Below are positions 26,890-35,803 of a stretch of DNA of 64,000 nt, one piece after another. The notes below the pieces were generated by a model, which was not told the DNA's origin, searched no databases, and saw only the letters and a program-made list of their open reading frames with translations. The stretch's first letter is position 1. Every line of letters begins with the position of its first letter. A program made the position numbers and the translations under genes. This stretch comes from Photobacterium sp. CCB-ST2H9 (lineage in GTDB: Bacteria; Pseudomonadota; Gammaproteobacteria; Enterobacterales; Vibrionaceae). The stretch lies in contig NZ_CP100425.1 in assembly GCF_023151555.2 (NCBI RefSeq), forward strand, positions 1,550,001 to 1,614,000, written 5' to 3'.

Positions 26890-26908
26890 TCCAACAGACA
26901 GAACGCAG

Positions 26909-29311
26909 ATGAATTCAAGTTTTACCCGCCAGAGCCAGCAAGATGCAGGTTTCGTACTGACCCGTCAAAGCAGAGATGTCCGCGGACAAACGCAAATTAC
27001 ACTCTGGGTAAAGACAGAGCAGGGCCCTTGTCAGCTGATTGTGGAAGCGGACAAACCGGTTTGTTTCATTTCAGCCACGGATCAGCCACGGGCACAGGAA
27101 GTTCTGGCGCAACAGAGTGTGATGGTCACCTGGCGAACCCTGGAGATGCAGAATTTTCAGCATCAGACCATGTCGGCCTGCTATACCCCGACGATCAGTG
27201 CCGGCTTGCAGGTGGGAACTTTGCTGGCTGCGGAAGGCATCCGGGTCTACGAAGATGATATTCGTCTGGCCGATCGCTATTTAATGGAACGCTTTATCCG
27301 GGGAGGAATTGCTTTTACGGGGCAGATGACCACCAGAAACGGGTATCGGGAATTTCATCAGGTGAAAGCCAAAGCGGCGGATCATCAGCCTTCGCTTTCA
27401 GTGGTGTCGCTGGATATCGAGTGTTCCGAAAAAGGCATTTTGTATTCCGTCGGTCTGCACAGTGACTCGGACAGCAGGGTGATCATGGTGGGTCAGCCCG
27501 CGAGCCCGGATGAATCTGCGCTGGCTTGGATTCAGTGGGTCAGTGATGAAAAGGCCTTACTGCTTGCGCTTCAGGATTGGTTTACGCAGTATGATCCGGA
27601 TGTGATCATCGGCTGGAGTGTGATTGATTTTGACTTCCGTCTGCTGATGAAGCGGGCTGAGTGGCATAAACTGCCGTTTCGTATCGGCCGCGGTCAGCAG
27701 ACCCCGCACTGGCGGCAGTCCAGCCAGAATCCGAATTCAGGCTTTATCTCGATTCCGGGCCGGGTTGTGATGGATGGCATTGATACCCTGAAGACCGCAA
27801 CGTATAACTTCCGTTCCTGGTCGCTGGAATCTGTGTCTCAGGAGCTGCTGGGTGAAGGGAAAGCCATTCATAATGTGTACGACAGAATGGCTGAAATCAA
27901 TCAGATGTTCCGTGAAGACAAAGTTTCACTGGCCCGTTACAACTTGCAGGACTGCAAACTGGTCACCCGGATATTTGAGAAAACCCATTTGCTGGCGTTT
28001 GCGATAGAACGAAGCCGTCTGACCGGGGTGGAGCTCGACAGAGTCGGAGGCTCTGTTGCAGCGTTTACCAATTTGTATCTGCCTCAACTGCATCGTGCCG
28101 GGTATGTGGCGCCGAATCTGGAAAGTGAAAACTGGATTGCGAGCCCTGGCGGCTATGTGATGGATTCCAAACCGGGCCTGTATGATTCCGTACTGGTGCT
28201 GGACTTTAAATCGCTGTATCCCTCCATTATCCGTACCTTCCGGATCGATCCGATGGGGCTGGTTGAAGGCTTGCTGCTGGAAGAAGGCAAGGCGGATGAT
28301 CAGGCGATTGCCGGTTTCCGGGGCGGTCGTTTCCATCGTGAGAAACATTTCCTGCCGGAGATGATTGAAGCACTCTGGGCGGCCCGGGATCAGGCGAAAC
28401 GTGACGGTGAAAAAGCATTTTCTCAGGCCATCAAAATCATCATGAATTCCTTCTATGGCGTGCTGGGTTCTTCCGGTTGCCGATTTTTCGATCATCGTCT
28501 GGCTTCTTCAATCACCATGCGGGGTCATGAGATCATGAAAATGACCCGTGAGCGCATCGAGGAACAAGGGTTTGAGGTGATTTATGGAGATACGGACTCA
28601 ACCTTTGTGTCGCTGAAGAAAGCACACAGTGGTGAAGAAGCGGATGCGATTGGTCACAGGCTGGTGACGGAGATGAATCAATGGTGGACCGCGTATCTCA
28701 AAGAGACCTATCACCTGGAATCAGCGCTGGAACTGGAATATGAAACGCATTACCACAAATTTCTGATGCCAACGATCCGGGGACAGGAAACCGGCAGCAA
28801 AAAACGGTATGCCGGTCTTGTGATCCGGGATGGTGTGGAAGAAATGGTATTTAAGGGACTGGAAACGGTTCGCACCGACTGGACGCCGCTGGCGCAGGAA
28901 TTTCAGCAGACGCTGTACCGTAAGGTTTTTCACCAGGAAGATGTCGAAGAATATGTACGCCAGTATGTTGAGCAGGCCGGGCAGGGACTGTTTGATGACA
29001 AGCTGATTTACCGTAAAAGGTTACGACGTCACTTATCTGAGTATCAAAAAAATGTCCCGCCTCATGTGCGTGCTGCACGCCGGGCCGATGAAGTAAATCA
29101 GCAACTGGGCCGACCGCTTCAGTATCAAACCGGCGGATGGATTGAATATGTGATCACAACGCATGGTCCTGAACCCGTGGAAGCCAGACAAAGTCCCATT
29201 GATTATGACCATTACATTGAGAAACAGCTCAAACCAATCGCGGACGGGATTCTGCCTTTTATCGGCCGGCATTTTGATGACATCATTGCCCCGCAGCTGG
29301 GGCTGTTCTAA
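26909..29311 (+). CDS. polB: DNA polymerase II (family B) PolB
   Basis: PolB is the 800-aa family B polymerase that restarts replication and performs translesion synthesis under DNA damage. The 3'-5' exonuclease domain shows SLDIECSEKG (Exo I), the Exo II region DPDVIIGWSVIDFDFRLL, and YNLQDCKLV (Exo III). Polymerase motifs are LDFKSLYPSIIRTF (motif A), KIIMNSFYGVLGS (motif B) and YGDTDSTFV (motif C). The ends (QDAGFVLTRQ start, PQLGLF end) match E. coli PolB. The start is ATG 26909; an upstream in-frame ATG lies within the preceding gene. No LexA box was found nearby, although E. coli polB is SOS-induced. Confidence 0.96.
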   Translation: MNSSFTRQSQQDAGFVLTRQSRDVRGQTQITLWVKTEQGPCQLIVEADKPVCFISATDQPRAQEVLAQQSVMVTWRTLEMQNFQHQTMSACYTPTISAGLQVGTLLAAEGIRVYEDDIRLADRYLMERFIRGGIAFTGQMTTRNGYREFHQVKAKAADHQPSLSVVSLDIECSEKGILYSVGLHSDSDSRVIMVGQPASPDESALAWIQWVSDEKALLLALQDWFTQYDPDVIIGWSVIDFDFRLLMKRAEWHKLPFRIGRGQQTPHWRQSSQNPNSGFISIPGRVVMDGIDTLKTATYNFRSWSLESVSQELLGEGKAIHNVYDRMAEINQMFREDKVSLARYNLQDCKLVTRIFEKTHLLAFAIERSRLTGVELDRVGGSVAAFTNLYLPQLHRAGYVAPNLESENWIASPGGYVMDSKPGLYDSVLVLDFKSLYPSIIRTFRIDPMGLVEGLLLEEGKADDQAIAGFRGGRFHREKHFLPEMIEALWAARDQAKRDGEKAFSQAIKIIMNSFYGVLGSSGCRFFDHRLASSITMRGHEIMKMTRERIEEQGFEVIYGDTDSTFVSLKKAHSGEEADAIGHRLVTEMNQWWTAYLKETYHLESALELEYETHYHKFLMPTIRGQETGSKKRYAGLVIRDGVEEMVFKGLETVRTDWTPLAQEFQQTLYRKVFHQEDVEEYVRQYVEQAGQGLFDDKLIYRKRLRRHLSEYQKNVPPHVRAARRADEVNQQLGRPLQYQTGGWIEYVITTHGPEPVEARQSPIDYDHYIEKQLKPIADGILPFIGRHFDDIIAPQLGLF

Positions 29312-29949
29312 ATCAGATTTTCTTTGACCGCATACGCAGTCAGTTCAGCGGTAGAACTCATGTTGAGTTTATGTTTGATATTCTGGCGATGGGTTTCTAC
29401 CGTACGGGTACTGATCCCCAGTTCCTGAGCGATCTTCTTACTGCTTTTACCTAAAGCAACCAGCCTGAGAATGGTTTCTTCCCGGCGGCTGAGCGCTGTG
29501 ACTGCCATTGCGGCAGGCGCTGACTGTTCGATGGGCGCAGAAAACAACGTCTCAGCCACCAGACGACAAAAATAACTGCCTCCCTGATGAACGGCTTCAA
29601 TTGCCTGGACCATTTCTTCCGCGGAGACTTCTTTGAGAATGTAACCGCTGGCCCCGGCCTGCATCACCTGAAGAATATACTCCCGGTTATCGTGCATGGT
29701 CAGGATCAGCACTTTGATGTCCGGATAATCGCGCCGGAAGAAACGGGTCGCTTCAATACCGTTCATTTCCGGCATGCTGATATCCATCAGAACGACATCA
29801 GGCCGGTGCCGGGCAGCCTGTTTCAGCGCTTCGGCGCCGTTTGCAGCGGTTGCCACGACTTCAATGTTGGTTTCGTTGTCCAGCCTGGCTTTAAAGCCTT
29901 CCATGACCACCTGGTGATCATCAACCAGTAACACCTGGATCTTTGCCAT
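29308..29949 (-). CDS. NarL/LuxR-type two-component response regulator
   Basis: This 213-aa response regulator has an N-terminal receiver domain (about 1-120), phospho-acceptor Asp56 in VVLMDISMPEMNG, acidic pair Asp10-Asp11, and Lys in GYILKEVSAEE. The C-terminal LuxR-type helix-turn-helix (about 148-210) contains LGISTRTVETHRQNIKHKL. It pairs with the adjacent histidine kinase, whose end overlaps its start (29921-29949). The gene order suggests it controls the TRAP transporter upstream. Its last four bases overlap the end of polB on the other strand. Confidence 0.9.
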   Translation of the reverse strand: MAKIQVLLVDDHQVVMEGFKARLDNETNIEVVATAANGAEALKQAARHRPDVVLMDISMPEMNGIEATRFFRRDYPDIKVLILTMHDNREYILQVMQAGASGYILKEVSAEEMVQAIEAVHQGGSYFCRLVAETLFSAPIEQSAPAAMAVTALSRREETILRLVALGKSSKKIAQELGISTRTVETHRQNIKHKLNMSSTAELTAYAVKENLI

Positions 29950-31309
29950 AACTTTCTATTCCCTGAAGCGGAAGGTTGACCAGAATTTCCGTGCCTTCAC
30001 CGGGTTCACTGCTGATATCCAGTTCACCGCCCAGAAATTCCAGTCGCTCCCGCATATTACGAAGGCCAATGCCCTTGCCATTCATGGCTTGTTGAACATG
30101 AAAACCCACACCATGATCCCGGATGATAAACTGCAGGTTTTTCTGAATTACGGATAATGTCATCTCAATCCGGTCTGAGCGGGCATGCTTACTGATATTC
30201 ACCAGAGATTCCTGTGCCACACGATACAGCGTTGTCATCACATCTGTGGGTAATGTCAGTGACCCGAGCTCCAGAGCGTGACTGACCTGAATGTCAGTCG
30301 ATGCAGAAAAGTCATTCAGCAGATGCTCCAGTGCAGCGGCCAGCCCAATATCATCCAATGAACTGGGCCGTAAATTGTGTGAAATTCGTCTTAATTCGGA
30401 AATTGCCTGCAAAATAGCGTTTTCACTTAAAGCCCGGTGACTCAATGCCTGCTCAACATCAGACTGAGTCATTTTGTCTTTCAGTAACTCAAGGTGGCAC
30501 TTTCCTGATACCAGCAGCTGATTGACGCCGTCATGCAGTTCCCGGGCAACGTGCTTTTTTTCCTCTTCCTGAAACATCACGGTTTTATGAGCCAGCTCTT
30601 TCAGCCGACTGTCGGCCAGCCGGTGTTCATGCAGGTTAATCGCAAGGGTTGTGATCAGAATGAGTAAAGTCGTGATGGCAACCAGCACGATCACGGAAAT
30701 GAACGTCGTCCGGATATTGGCTTGTACGCTTTGTTCAACCCGTGTCATCTGGTGGGCAACATCTTCAATGTAGAGCCCTGTGCCCACCATCCAGTGCCAT
30801 TTAGGCAGCCAGGCAGCATAGCTGAGTTTAGTGACAACCTGATCGCTTGATGGTTTATGCCACAGGTACTGATGAAAACCTCCGCCTGATTTGGCAGTGT
30901 TGATCAGTGCCCGAATCAGGTAATCCCCATTCTTATCCTGCAGATCCAACAGGTTTTTGCCGACCAGTTCAGGCAGAACCGGGTGCGCCAGATTGGTTCC
31001 GTTTTCGTGGTAGACGAAAAAGTAGCCATCGTCGCCGTAGCGGAGATCGTTCAGTATCCGTTTGACTTCGGTCTTGGCTTTTTCATCATCGGGTCCGGCG
31101 TTGTGATAGAGATGGTGGATGCTGTCGAGTGCCAGATCCACCGTATCTTTCAGAGCCTGCTCTTTTGCGGCAATCAGGTTTGCCCGAAACGTCGCGATTT
31201 CTTTCTGACCAAGAGATTGTGCCTGATGAATCGCGATCCAGCTGATGGCAGCACTGATCAGCAGTAAGGGGAGGAGCGTGAGAAGAATCAGCTTCACTTT
31301 CAGTGGCAT
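29921..31309 (-). CDS. Cache-domain sensor histidine kinase (HisKA_3/NarX-like)
   Basis: This is a membrane sensor kinase. From ATG 31309 (MPLKVKLIL) it has a first transmembrane helix (4-28) and a periplasmic single-Cache-type sensor (about 40-195) with DDGYFFVYHENGTNLAHP and GWLPKW-like Trp-rich ends. A second helix (about 200-225) is followed by a dimerisation box with His259 in ARELHDGVNQLL and an ATPase domain ending GKGIGLRNMRERLEFLGG...SEPGEGTEI. A start at ATG 31441 would add 44 residues; neither start has a strong ribosome site. This Cache type commonly senses small organic acids, which fits the adjoining TRAP transporter genes. Confidence 0.88.
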   Translation of the reverse strand: MPLKVKLILLTLLPLLLISAAISWIAIHQAQSLGQKEIATFRANLIAAKEQALKDTVDLALDSIHHLYHNAGPDDEKAKTEVKRILNDLRYGDDGYFFVYHENGTNLAHPVLPELVGKNLLDLQDKNGDYLIRALINTAKSGGGFHQYLWHKPSSDQVVTKLSYAAWLPKWHWMVGTGLYIEDVAHQMTRVEQSVQANIRTTFISVIVLVAITTLLILITTLAINLHEHRLADSRLKELAHKTVMFQEEEKKHVARELHDGVNQLLVSGKCHLELLKDKMTQSDVEQALSHRALSENAILQAISELRRISHNLRPSSLDDIGLAAALEHLLNDFSASTDIQVSHALELGSLTLPTDVMTTLYRVAQESLVNISKHARSDRIEMTLSVIQKNLQFIIRDHGVGFHVQQAMNGKGIGLRNMRERLEFLGGELDISSEPGEGTEILVNLPLQGIESYGKDPGVTG

Positions 31310-31447
31310 GGTTACCAGCACCTGCTTGGTCAGCGGTTTTCGGGATGCCCTGAATGTTAACAATTTGTATACAGGAACAAAGAAAAAAGGTGGCACTTTG
31401 TGAGAAAAGTGCCAGCCAGCTCTATATTTGTCTGTTTTCATGGATGG

Positions 31448-32731
31448 TTACAGGCCGTAGAAGCCCGGGAAGAGCAACACTGTCGCTAAAATCAGGATCT
31501 GAATTGAAATAAAGGGCAATACGCCTTTGTAGATGTCCCGGGTCGATATGCCTTCAGGTGCCACGCCTTTCAGATAGAACAGACTGAAACCAAATGGCGG
31601 CGTCAGGAACGATGTTTGCAGGTTCATCGCAACCAGAATCGCGAACCAGAGCATGTTGATGCCCATGGTATCGGCGATGGGTGCCAGAATCGGCACGACG
31701 ATAAAACAGATTTCAACAAAATCGATAAAGAAGCCCAGAATCAGAATGATCAGCATGGTGAGGATCAGGAAGCTCCATTGCTCACCCGGCAAAGCCATCA
31801 TCCATTCTTCGACCAGATAATCCCCGCCGGTATAGGTAAAGGCCATGGAGAAGGCGGTCGCGCCCAGCAAGATACCAAAGACCATGGCGGTGACTTTAAC
31901 GGTTTCGAATGCGCTGTCGTACAGCATGCGCCAGGAAAACTGGCGATAAAGGACGGAAAGAACGACTGCACCTATGCCACCCAGCGCTGCAGATTCAGTC
32001 GGGGTTGCAATACCTGCAAAGATGGAGCCCAGCACCACGATAATGAGCGCCAGCGGTGGCAGTACCGCTTTCAGGGCAATGAAGATTTCCTGCTGGCGGG
32101 ATTGGTTGGGATCTCTGTCCATCGGACGTGCAGCTTCCGGATTCAGCCAGCTGTATATCACGATGTAAACAATATACGCCAAGACCAGCGCAATCCCGGG
32201 CCAGATCGCTGACTGAAACAGATCACCGACCGGAATACCCAGCACATCGCCTAACAGGATCAGCACAATCGATGGCGGAATGATTTGTCCCAGTGTCCCT
32301 GAAGCACAGATGGTTCCGGTTGCCAGTCCTTTGCTGTACTGATATTTCATCATGACCGGCAGAGAAATCAGACCCATGGCAACGACAGAAGCGCCGACAA
32401 CCCCGGTTGAGGCTGCCAGCAAGGAGCCAACCAGTACCGTGGAAATCGCCAGTCCACCGCGCACGCTGCCAAAGAGTTTCCCCATGGATTCCAGCAATTG
32501 TTCGGCAAGGCGGGTTTTCTGCAAAACAAGGCCCATGAACACAAAAAGCGGTACGGCCATTAAGACCGTGTTTTGCATGATACTCATGATCCGAAAAGGC
32601 ATGAAGGCAAAGATTTCAGGACCTTCAGCCCAGATCCCGAACAGCAGGGCAATCCCGCCAAAAGTAAATGCCACAGGAAAGCCCAGCAGAAGTGCAAACA
32701 GGGCGACGACGAACATAATAATACCAACCAC
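31448..32731 (-). CDS. dctM: TRAP transporter large permease, DctM family
   Basis: This is the large membrane subunit (427 aa, about twelve hydrophobic segments) of a tripartite ATP-independent periplasmic transporter that uses an ion gradient. Family landmarks include LFVFMGLVLQKTRLAEQLLESMG, the STGVVGASVVAMGLISLPVMMK block and SGTLGQIIPPSIVLILLGD. The start is GTG at 32731 with AAGGAG six bases upstream. It lies ten bases after dctQ and is followed by the sensor kinase gene. Confidence 0.92.
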   Translation of the reverse strand: MVGIIMFVVALFALLLGFPVAFTFGGIALLFGIWAEGPEIFAFMPFRIMSIMQNTVLMAVPLFVFMGLVLQKTRLAEQLLESMGKLFGSVRGGLAISTVLVGSLLAASTGVVGASVVAMGLISLPVMMKYQYSKGLATGTICASGTLGQIIPPSIVLILLGDVLGIPVGDLFQSAIWPGIALVLAYIVYIVIYSWLNPEAARPMDRDPNQSRQQEIFIALKAVLPPLALIIVVLGSIFAGIATPTESAALGGIGAVVLSVLYRQFSWRMLYDSAFETVKVTAMVFGILLGATAFSMAFTYTGGDYLVEEWMMALPGEQWSFLILTMLIILILGFFIDFVEICFIVVPILAPIADTMGINMLWFAILVAMNLQTSFLTPPFGFSLFYLKGVAPEGISTRDIYKGVLPFISIQILILATVLLFPGFYGL

Positions 32732-32741
32732 GGAACACTCC

Positions 32742-33266
32742 TTATTTTGCGTGGGACAGGCTTGGGTTAACCAGGCGGTTGATGTTGTGGAGGATCATCC
32801 CGATCCCCGAGATCGCCATGAACAGGAAAGAAATGGGAATCATGCTTTTAATCAGCCATCGGAAGGGCAGGCCGCCCGGGTCGCCACTGGATTCACCGAG
32901 CGCATAGGACTCTTTGGCAAAATCAATGCCGTACCAGAACACCATCAGACAAAAAGGCAGCAGAAAGAAAACAGAGCCCAGCAAATCGATGATGGCGCAG
33001 GTTTTCGGACTGAAGCGCTCGTAGAACACATCCACACGCACGTGTCCGCCGGCTTTGAGTGCAAAGGGAACACCCAGCAAGAAAACCGCGGAGAATAAAT
33101 GCCATTCCATTTCCTGCATTGCGATAGAAACGGAATTAAAGACATAACGCATGATCACATCATAAAAGACGTTGAACATCAGAATGATAAATAAGGTGCT
33201 GGCAATCCAGCCAAGCAGATCGGAAAACCGGTTGATGATTTTCTCAAAGGCTAACAGGCTTCGCAT
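32742..33266 (-). CDS. dctQ: TRAP transporter small permease, DctQ family
   Basis: This is the small membrane subunit of the TRAP transporter (174 aa). Four hydrophobic segments are visible, with the DctQ landmark VFYDVIMRYVFN...AMQEMEWHLF. I chose ATG 33266 (MRSLLAFEK), which has GGAG at six bases; the ATG 39 bases upstream would place extra polar residues before it. It is flanked by dctP and dctM in the usual P-Q-M order. Confidence 0.9.
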   Translation of the reverse strand: MRSLLAFEKIINRFSDLLGWIASTLFIILMFNVFYDVIMRYVFNSVSIAMQEMEWHLFSAVFLLGVPFALKAGGHVRVDVFYERFSPKTCAIIDLLGSVFFLLPFCLMVFWYGIDFAKESYALGESSGDPGGLPFRWLIKSMIPISFLFMAISGIGMILHNINRLVNPSLSHAK

Positions 33267-33337
33267 AAGGACTCCGTTGCGAGGCAACATATCTGAAAAA
33301 GACAAATGCGCCGGAACTTCCGGCGCATCGACTCGTA

Positions 33338-34429
33338 TTATTCCTGTTGAGCCTGACTGTCGAGGTAAGCTTTATCGGCAATCAGGGTCCATTCACGGGC
33401 TTTCTTCAGATAAGCCGCTTGTGATTCCAGGATTTCTTTCGCCAGCGGATCTTTTGCTGCCTGCTCAGCCAGCAGCTCGTCATTGGCTTTGCGGATTGCC
33501 GCCATGACATCATCCGGGAAGTGCATCACCTTGATATTCGGATATTCTTTTTTCATGGTTGACCAGTTTTCTGCACTGGCATGGGTGTTCAGAATATACA
33601 TATCGTAGGCAGACAGGCGCATCGCAACGCGCAGAATTTCCTGAAGATCTTCTGGCAGGCGCTCCCAAGAGCGTTTGTTGACTAAGAATTGCAGCTCAGT
33701 GGCCGGTTCATGCCAGCCGGTGTAGTAATAAGGGGCGATTTTGTGAAAACCCATTCGCAGGTCCAGACCCGGGCCGACCCACTCCAGCGCATCAATGGTA
33801 CGACGCTCCAGTGCTGTATAGAGCTCACCGGGGGCGATATTGGTCGGGCTGGCTCCCAGTTTGGCCAGAACTTCACCCGCAAAACCAGGAATACGCATTT
33901 TCAGACCTTTCAGGTCATCAACGGATTTGATTTCTTTCTGGAACCATCCCCCCATCTGAACGCCCGTGTTTCCGCCGGGGAACGACAGCAGATTGTGCGG
34001 GCCGTATACCTTTTCCATCAGTTCCATACCACCGCCGTGGTAGAACCAGGCGTACTGTTCAGCGGCAACCATACCGAATGGCATCGTGGAGAAATAAAGG
34101 GTGTTCGGTACTTTGCCTTTCCAGTAATAAGAAGCGGAGTGGCCGATGTCATACTGACCGGCTTTGACCATATCAAACACACCGAACGGCGCTTTGTGTT
34201 TGTTCGCGGAATCAATCCGGATCTGCAGGCGGCCATTGGACATTTTCTCAGCCATTGCCGCCATCGCTTTGGTGGTATCCCCGAAAATCGGGAAGTTTGC
34301 ACCCCAGGTTTCAGCCAGTTTCAGGCGATAGACTTTTTCTGCGGAATAAGCGGCGGTACTGGAAAGTAAAACCGCAACAGTGCCGGCGGCAACCAGCGCG
34401 TTGCGTACAGTGCGTTTTACCAGACTCAT
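33338..34429 (-). CDS. dctP: TRAP transporter substrate-binding protein DctP (TakP-like)
   Basis: This is the periplasmic solute receptor (363 aa) of the TRAP system. It has a signal peptide (about 1-30, ending TAAYSA), a strand-loop with NKHKAPFGVFDMVKAGQYD, then FPGGNTGVQMGGWF and the hinge-arm MRIPGFAGEVLAKLGASP with the ligand-anchoring Arg. The GGNTGVQMGGWF and EWVGPGLDL blocks resemble TakP, a sodium-dependent 2-oxo acid receptor, so pyruvate-like or other 2-oxo acids are plausible ligands. That is inferred by similarity. It has a good ribosome site (GAGGA). Confidence 0.88.
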   Translation of the reverse strand: MSLVKRTVRNALVAAGTVAVLLSSTAAYSAEKVYRLKLAETWGANFPIFGDTTKAMAAMAEKMSNGRLQIRIDSANKHKAPFGVFDMVKAGQYDIGHSASYYWKGKVPNTLYFSTMPFGMVAAEQYAWFYHGGGMELMEKVYGPHNLLSFPGGNTGVQMGGWFQKEIKSVDDLKGLKMRIPGFAGEVLAKLGASPTNIAPGELYTALERRTIDALEWVGPGLDLRMGFHKIAPYYYTGWHEPATELQFLVNKRSWERLPEDLQEILRVAMRLSAYDMYILNTHASAENWSTMKKEYPNIKVMHFPDDVMAAIRKANDELLAEQAAKDPLAKEILESQAAYLKKAREWTLIADKAYLDSQAQQE

Positions 34430-34851
34430 GTTTCACGTCCTCATTTTTATTGTGATAGCGGGATAAACCCTATGCATTCAAAGCATTAAACAAAGGATAG
34501 GCGTGAACAAGCGCAATAACACGGAGGGTTAAAGATGCCCCGACAGGATTTGTAAGACTAAGGTATTAAGTACTTTTACGAATATCATCGGTATCGCACC
34601 GATAAGGATCTGTTTTTCAAAGAAGAAAAGTATGTCAGGCCAGTCAACTGATGCGGTGATTACGTATGATGGGCTGTTCGTGATTTTGTTAATTATTTGT
34701 AATGACTGTGAAGTGGCTCACTGATGAAACGCTGTGCTCAAAGGCTGAATCAGCGACAGATCGGTGGGAAAGCGTACTGGTATTCAAACCATGAACTCGT
34801 TACTATCTCAGTGTATATTTATTGATCAGAATCAAAGATTGGGGGCTGAGA
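34430..34851. promoter_or_regulatory. Upstream region of the TRAP operon with a candidate CRP site
   Basis: This 422-base gap holds the leftward dctP promoter and the rightward DUF1289 promoter. TGTGA-AGTGGC-TCACT at 34707-34722 matches the CRP half-sites in nine of ten positions. A small hairpin (ATCGGT/ACCGAT) lies near 34588-34604. CRP control would fit carbon-source uptake but is only inferred. Confidence 0.4.
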
Positions 34852-35103
34852 ATGGAGCAGTTAGATTTCTTTACGATCCCCAGTCCGTGTATTGGTGTTT
34901 GCCAGGCCAATAATCGGGGATACTGCAAAGGGTGTCTGCGAAGCCGGGAAGAGCGATTCCACTGGCAGGAAATGAATAATGACCAGAAACGCCATGTCAT
35001 TAAACTGTGTAAGCAGCGGTATCAGCGATTGCTCAGATGGAAGCGGGAACTGGAAGCGGGAGTTGCCCAGGAAGCTGACAATCCGCAACAAAGCTTGTTC
35101 TGA
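34852..35103 (+). CDS. DUF1289 small Cys-rich protein
   Basis: This 83-aa protein has the DUF1289 signature: Cys13, Cys17, Cys25 and Cys28 in SPCIGVC...YCKGCLRSREE, a probable metal-binding knuckle followed by a conserved Arg and Glu. The C-terminal half is basic and helical (KRHVIKLCKQRYQRLLRWKREL). The role of the family is not established. The ATG at 34852 is preceded by a G-rich ribosome site; an ATG 30 bases upstream is weaker. Confidence 0.85.
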   Translation: MEQLDFFTIPSPCIGVCQANNRGYCKGCLRSREERFHWQEMNNDQKRHVIKLCKQRYQRLLRWKRELEAGVAQEADNPQQSLF

Positions 35104-35129
35104 TGGCTGTTTCAGGTTCCGAGATACAA

Positions 35130-35155
35130 AAAAAGCGCCTTGAGAGGCGCTTTTT
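35130..35155. terminator. Bidirectional terminator between DUF1289 gene and rplY
   Basis: A perfect eleven-base-pair inverted repeat (35130-35140 with 35145-35155) with a TGAG loop has A-run and T-run arms. It terminates both convergent genes. Confidence 0.92.
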
Positions 35156-35181
35156 CTTCAGCGTTTTCAGCCAGACCGCAA

Positions 35182-35460
35182 TTAGATGCGGATGAAGTCC
35201 ATGTGCTGAACTTTTGGCTTGAATGGGTGACGCTGGATGTCTTGTGGCTTAACGTTCACTTCTTTACCGTCGATAACCAGAGTGATTGCTTCGTAGAACG
35301 CAGCTTTGTCCATTTGGTTGATCACGTCATCGTGGTTCAGTTCGATAGAAACTGGCGCTTCTTCGCCACCGTAGATGATTGCAGGGAACTTGTTAGCGTG
35401 ACGCAGGCGGCGGCTCGCACCTTTACCCAGGTCAGAACGTACTTGTGCTTCAAATTTCAT
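35182..35460 (-). CDS. rplY: 50S ribosomal protein L25
   Basis: L25 (92 aa) binds 5S rRNA loop E in the large ribosomal subunit. This is the short form without the CTC-type C-terminal domain, as in E. coli. The start block [32 protein letters not shown] is classic. ATG 35460 is the standard start; longer in-frame reading would run through the leader and promoter. A strong promoter and a stable leader hairpin lie directly upstream, consistent with the known autoregulation of rplY by L25 in gamma-proteobacteria. Confidence 0.96.
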   Translation of the reverse strand: MKFEAQVRSDLGKGASRRLRHANKFPAIIYGGEEAPVSIELNHDDVINQMDKAAFYEAITLVIDGKEVNVKPQDIQRHPFKPKVQHMDFIRI

Positions 35461-35490
35461 GATATTTACTCTTAATTGAGTGAATGAAAA

Positions 35491-35521
35491 GGTATTCCGT
35501 AATGCGACCTTACTGAATACC
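35491..35521 (-). promoter_or_regulatory. rplY leader hairpin (L25 autoregulatory-type)
   Basis: On the minus strand the 5' leader folds as an outer stem GGTATTC/GAATACC and an inner stem GTAA/TTAC around a GGTCGCA loop. E. coli L25 is known to repress its own mRNA through a leader structure that imitates its 5S rRNA site. The position and shape here fit that, but the mimicry itself is inferred. Confidence 0.6.
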
Positions 35522-35537
35522 GTCAAATCGAGCGCGG

Positions 35538-35566
35538 ATACTAGCACCCATCCATCAAACTGACAA
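35538..35566 (-). promoter_or_regulatory. Sigma-70 promoter of rplY
   Basis: Minus-strand TTGTCA (35561-35566) and TAGTAT (35538-35543) are spaced by 17 bases, and TGC before the -10 makes it an extended -10. Transcription should start near 35531, giving a leader of about 70 bases. Confidence 0.75.
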
Positions 35567-35716
35567 GCATATTTCTTTCAAGCGCTTTCTGAGGTGTTAA
35601 AAAGCCAGCAATCGTTCAGCGATCTGTACGGTAGGCCCCTCAAGACCCTCCTTGTTGAAAGAGATCAATAAATGCGAATAGATCTTATTTCCGGTTGAAT
35701 CTGTGATCCGGATAAC

Positions 35717-35755
35717 AATGATATTGATAGTAATTATCATTTGCTTTTGTATAAT
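35717..35755 (+). promoter_or_regulatory. Fur box and -10 of the heme receptor gene
   Basis: AATGATATTGATAGTAATTA followed by TCATT (35717-35741) resembles the Fur consensus. TATAAT lies at 35750-35755, so bound Fur would cover the -35 region. This fits iron-repressed expression of the receptor. Confidence 0.7.
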
Positions 35756-35803
35756 CCGTTCCAGAAAATCATCTCACTGATAAAAGAATTGATAGCAGGG
35801 AAT

